A stretch of DNA of 35,607 nt, taken from the NCBI GenBank assembly GCA_016192985.1, contig JACPTC010000034.1, positions 1-35,607 on the forward strand, written 5' to 3'. Below the pieces are notes generated by a model. The model was given only the letters and a program-made list of their open reading frames with translations. It ran no database searches and had not been told where the DNA came from. The stretch comes from Candidatus Woesearchaeota archaeon (GTDB taxonomy: Archaea > Nanobdellota > Nanobdellia > Woesearchaeales > GW2011-AR4). Made by a program: the position numbers and the translations under genes. Of the stretch, positions 32,055-35,607 are shown piece after piece; position 1 is the stretch's first letter, and each line of letters begins with the position of its first letter.

Positions 32055-35000
32055 AAGTAAAACGATTAGAAAAAGAGGGAAATACTTAGTATTTATAGTA
32101 ATCTTTTTTATAAGTATAAACATAACAAATGCTGTCACTCAAAATACAAGTTTACAAATTATTGGTTTTTCCAAAAAGATTTCACCTGTAGAAAGGCATG
32201 AAATATTTATTAACGAGTCAGAATTTTATAAAAATAAAAAACGCACTTATGAAGTTGGTTTGCCATCACATTCCTTTGTACCACAACCACGCAAAGGCTT
32301 AGATTCTATAAATCACTTTAAATCACTGAATTTAGCTGACAATTATATTTATGGCTTAATGCAATTTGAAACATTAGATGGCGACCCAACTTTAGAACAG
32401 ATGAATTTGTTGGCAACTGATAACATAACTTTATTTGAATATCACGGTGACCACACATACTACGCTAAGATTCCGAAATCAATATTGGAAACTAAATCCT
32501 ATGGTTTTATGAGGTGGGTTGGACTTGTTGAAGGTCCAAATTATAAAGTAAGTAAAGACGTAAATGATTTTATTAAAAACACTAATAGTGTAAATATCAC
32601 ATTATTGTTTTATGAAAGACCGACTAATATTCAAATCGAACTCGTAAAAGGTGCTTCAAACTATATAATTTTTGATAGCGCCTCAGATTTTATCGATATT
32701 AATATCGATACAGAAAAACTAAGTTACTTAACTAGTCTAAATTTTGTAAAGGTTATAGAATTAACGCCTAGACATAAATTATTGCTTGATAGAAGTGCCA
32801 GAGTAACTGCCACAGACTATGTTTGGGATTTTCCAAATGACGCTTCTGGAATTACTGTTGGTGTTATTGATGCAGGTATACAACGCTCACATAATCATTT
32901 TAGTTCTTCAACTGTTTTTTATGCACATGATTATGCCGATGGTGATAATGTTTCGGAAGCTGGATGTGGAGAATCAAATTGTTCTGATGATACAGATAAC
33001 GATGGTGACGGTGGCATAGATGAAGGTACACACGGTGTTCATGTTGCAGGAATCATTTCAGGACAAAGTACATTTAATAATAGATTTATCAAAGGAATCT
33101 CTTATGATGCAACTTTGGTTATTCAACGAAAATTTGATTCAAACGAAAATGAAGTAGGACCTTCAGCAAGTGCGGATGATATATGGATAAACATATTAGA
33201 TCCAGATAATGATGGTAATTATTTTGAGACTAATTCAGCAGATGTCATAAGCAATAGTTGGGGTTCTCTTACTCATGGGAGTTATACATCAAGTTCGAAA
33301 GAAGTTGATAGGGTAGTAAAAGGTAATTTAGGGAGGCCAGTGCCTGTAGTATTTGCAGCAGGAAATGAGCATCCAACATTTGGTGTAACTTCAATTGCGA
33401 CTGCAAAAAACGTCATAACTGTCGGTGCAAGTGGCGATTTCAAAAATAGTACGAATACTTGTCAGCATGGATATACTTCTGCACCTTCTGACCTGAATGT
33501 CATGAGTTATAGTTCAAGAGAGACAAACGATGGTCGTACCTCTTCTGTTATAAACAATACTTATAACAGTTGGGACGGCACTTCAATGGCAACCCCTCAC
33601 GTCTCAGCAGTTGCAGCCCAATTGCTAAAGCAATACAATTTAACACCTTATGCTGTTAAAGCGTTCTTGCTTTCCAGTACAGCCAATGGCAGCAGAACAA
33701 ATAATTATCCTAATAATATTAATTACAATCAAGGCTGGGGCAGATTAGATGCATATAGGGCAGTGTACAAACTCTCAGATGAATATACTGACAGTTACGA
33801 TACATTCCACATAGGAGAACCAGGTTCTGGTTTCTCGTCGGATGTATATTATGACATAAATGTGCCAGTTGCTGCAGACAGATTAATAGTTACATTAGTA
33901 TGGGATGATTTACCAGGAGATAAATCCGGTAATAACTCTAAAACCCTCTATAATGACATAGACCTCTACTTTAGATATCCTAATGGCAGCATAGACACTT
34001 CAACAAAAGAAGATGATACAATAAATAATGTTGAAAAATATATTTTCAATGATCCAGTTAATGGGATTTGGGAAGCACATGTATCTGTTATTGATTTAAA
34101 TGGAACTGCAGGAACTCAAAACTATTCCATATCCATAGTAATAGAGAAGGAAACTACAACACCACAGATAGTTGCTACTCTTTCTTTAAATCAAACAATG
34201 ATTAAGCCAAGCGCTTCGGCAGCAGTATCTACAAGAGTTAATGCTAATGGCAATATGTTTTATGACATAGATGCTGATTTGGATGTTTCAAGTGGCTTGA
34301 CAATAACTTCAGGTACATTTGACGGAACTGATGGTGATAAAGATAAAGTTGGAGATATCCCAGCTGGAAGTAACAGGTACACAAGAAATTGGACTGTTAG
34401 AGGCGATTCTGTTGGTTCAAGAACTGTTACAGCCAATGTAAACGGCTTCAGAATTGATGGTTTAGGCTATAGCGATTCAGATGTTGCAACCTTAACAGTT
34501 TGCAATGATGATGATAATGATGGATATTTTTTAAATTCCTGTGGAGGAAATGACTGTAATGATAATAATGCAAACGTTAATCCTGGCTCAAGTGAGATTT
34601 GTGACAGTGTTGATAATAATTGTAATGGCATAGTTGATGAAGTATGTACTCCTATAGGATTGACTATAGTACATCCTGTCAACAACGCTCAATATCAATC
34701 AAATACTACAGACTTAAACTGGACATCAAACACCACATTAGCTTCGTGTTATTATAAGTTTGACGAAAGCAGTTACAGCAATATCATATGCCGTTCTAAT
34801 TATTCATACAGCGGGTTCAGTTTTTCCGTTGCAACGCAAGACACATCCCCAGAAGATGTTACAAAAAAAGGGAATAATTTTTATGTTGTTGGTCGCTTTA
34901 ATGAGGCAGTTTATGAGTATGATTCATCTGGAACATATACGGGATTTAGTTTCTCGACAGCAAGCCAAGATGTTACCCCATTAGGGATTGCGTGGAATGG

Positions 35001-35607
35001 AAGTAAGTTCTATGTTGTCGGTGACGCAACAGATAAAATCTATGAATATGATTCTTCGGGAACGTATACGGGGTTTAGTTTTTCAGTTGCAGGCCAAGAT
35101 ACTGGACCTAGCGGAATAACAACCAAAAGTGGCTCATTTTTTGTTATTGGTGATGCAACTGACAGAGTTTATGAATATAATCCTGCAGGCACTTACACAG
35201 GCTTTAATTTTTCTGTAACTAATCAAGATACAGGTCCTGAAGGAATAGTTTGGGATGAAATGTCGTTTTATGTGGTAGGTGCTATCACGGATAAAATTTA
35301 TGAGTATTATTCTACTGGAAACTACACTGGATTTAACTTTTCAATATCGGCCCAAGATACCAATGGTAAAGGCATAACAACAAACGGAAGTTCATTCTTT
35401 ATAGTTGGTGCAACTGGCGATAAAGTATACAAGTACATTAGCAATAATGCTGCATTAAGCAACACAACTTTGAATGATTTGTCAGTAGGCAAACATAATG
35501 TAACTATTTACGGCAAGGGTTCGGATGGAAATACTGCGCAGACTAATTATACTTATTTTAACATTACTACTGTGCAACCAGACACAACACCACCAATCGT
35601 AAACACA
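32047..35607 (+). CDS. Secreted subtilase (S8) with metal-binding motif and repeats, C-terminus cut
   Basis: 1187 residues are visible, with no stop before the window edge. A signal helix (13-29), a two-part prodomain (about 55-265), then the S8 catalytic domain: Asp275 (VGVIDAGI), His329 (THGVHVAG), oxyanion Asn440 (FAAGNEHP) and Ser513 (DGTSMATPH). Between Asp and His is an acidic insert DDTDNDGDGGIDE, probably calcium binding. A beta-sandwich follows (about 580-700), then a MopE-like motif (about 819-868, CGGNDCNDNNANVNPG, DNNCNGIVDE) and 43-residue repeats. It is likely a large surface or extracellular protease, for nutrient acquisition or host interaction. Confidence 0.93.
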   Translation, partial: MIKSKTIRKRGKYLVFIVIFFISINITNAVTQNTSLQIIGFSKKISPVERHEIFINESEFYKNKKRTYEVGLPSHSFVPQPRKGLDSINHFKSLNLADNYIYGLMQFETLDGDPTLEQMNLLATDNITLFEYHGDHTYYAKIPKSILETKSYGFMRWVGLVEGPNYKVSKDVNDFIKNTNSVNITLLFYERPTNIQIELVKGASNYIIFDSASDFIDINIDTEKLSYLTSLNFVKVIELTPRHKLLLDRSARVTATDYVWDFPNDASGITVGVIDAGIQRSHNHFSSSTVFYAHDYADGDNVSEAGCGESNCSDDTDNDGDGGIDEGTHGVHVAGIISGQSTFNNRFIKGISYDATLVIQRKFDSNENEVGPSASADDIWINILDPDNDGNYFETNSADVISNSWGSLTHGSYTSSSKEVDRVVKGNLGRPVPVVFAAGNEHPTFGVTSIATAKNVITVGASGDFKNSTNTCQHGYTSAPSDLNVMSYSSRETNDGRTSSVINNTYNSWDGTSMATPHVSAVAAQLLKQYNLTPYAVKAFLLSSTANGSRTNNYPNNINYNQGWGRLDAYRAVYKLSDEYTDSYDTFHIGEPGSGFSSDVYYDINVPVAADRLIVTLVWDDLPGDKSGNNSKTLYNDIDLYFRYPNGSIDTSTKEDDTINNVEKYIFNDPVNGIWEAHVSVIDLNGTAGTQNYSISIVIEKETTTPQIVATLSLNQTMIKPSASAAVSTRVNANGNMFYDIDADLDVSSGLTITSGTFDGTDGDKDKVGDIPAGSNRYTRNWTVRGDSVGSRTVTANVNGFRIDGLGYSDSDVATLTVCNDDDNDGYFLNSCGGNDCNDNNANVNPGSSEICDSVDNNCNGIVDEVCTPIGLTIVHPVNNAQYQSNTTDLNWTSNTTLASCYYKFDESSYSNIICRSNYSYSGFSFSVATQDTSPEDVTKKGNNFYVVGRFNEAVYEYDSSGTYTGFSFSTASQDVTPLGIAWNGSKFYVVGDATDKIYEYDSSGTYTGFSFSVAGQDTGPSGITTKSGSFFVIGDATDRVYEYNPAGTYTGFNFSVTNQDTGPEGIVWDEMSFYVVGAITDKIYEYYSTGNYTGFNFSISAQDTNGKGITTNGSSFFIVGATGDKVYKYISNNAALSNTTLNDLSVGKHNVTIYGKGSDGNTAQTNYTYFNITTVQPDTTPPIVNT
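34792..35436 (+). repeat. Five 129-bp (43-residue) repeats in the subtilase
   Basis: The unit Y-E-Y-D-S-S-G-T-Y-T-G-F-S-F-S ... QDT-P-GI ... FYVVGDATDKI recurs with an exact period of 129 bp (anchor positions 34921, 35050, 35179, 35308; the first copy, from about 34792, is degenerate). Blades of this kind build beta-propellers. Copies differ at synonymous sites, so the expansion is not very recent. Confidence 0.85.

Noticed and set aside
1-35607. CRISPR arrays, rRNA genes, replication origin
   Set aside because: No repeat-spacer pattern, no rRNA-like stretch and no cluster of origin boxes or Orc1/Cdc6 gene was seen.

Overview
The window is most likely a piece of a DPANN-type archaeal genome (Woesearchaeota/Pacearchaeota/Aenigmarchaeota-like); the phylum is an inference. 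The archaeal signs are ribosomal protein L35Ae, a type II methionine aminopeptidase, an A/V-type ATPase subunit a, tRNA genes interrupted by bulge-helix-bulge introns, PadR/TRASH and XRE-CBS regulators, TATA boxes about 25 nt before leaderless start codons, and Cys-rich secreted proteins typical of DPANN genomes. Several enzymes (MetK, TpiA, thioredoxin) are nevertheless of bacterial type.

Left part (1-15 kb), housekeeping. A truncated membrane gene is followed by two tRNA genes on the minus strand, tRNA-Ile(UAU) and tRNA-Glu(UUC), 9 nt apart, each with two introns. Next come a lipoprotein-like gene and a pilin-like gene, tpiA, a DUF1461 membrane protein, two small coupled hypothetical genes, thioredoxin, a frameshifted NYN/LabA gene coupled to a zinc ribbon, a four-helix membrane protein, a metallophosphoesterase, an XRE-CBS regulator, metK, a TctA-type permease, rpl35ae, a 301-aa orphan, a small winged helix, a 341-bp deleted insertion sequence, map and glyA.

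Middle part (14.8-24.4 kb), a copper and thiol-redox region. A PadR-TRASH regulator diverges from an operon holding a membrane-anchored protein, a YHS-HMA-HMA Cu(I) P1B-ATPase, a DUF5676 protein, an orphan A-type ATPase subunit a (start overlapping the DUF5676 stop) and a UspA protein. Repeated GATATATC boxes lie between regulator and operon. After a minus-strand pair (7-TM protein and winged helix) a second plus-strand cluster encodes a Met-rich secreted protein, small membrane proteins, a 25-aa Cys-rich peptide, a membrane-anchored redoxin and a CcdA-like thiol transporter. Together these suggest copper export, periplasmic-side copper handling and extracytoplasmic disulfide chemistry.

Right part (24.4-35.6 kb), accessory. 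A complete Tn3-family transposase with its DDE triad follows a 320-bp leader containing three short hairpins and a fourth hairpin over its ribosome binding site. Then come a small membrane protein, a DUF2330 protein, a large Cys-rich lipoprotein with a CARDB-like region, and a coupled pair: a lipoprotein that looks like a free-standing copy of a subtilisin prodomain, overlapping by 8 bp a giant secreted subtilase that carries the same prodomain, a MopE-like metal-binding motif and 43-residue repeats, and runs off the window. The prodomain/subtilase pair and the four-intron tRNA pair are the observations I rate highest.
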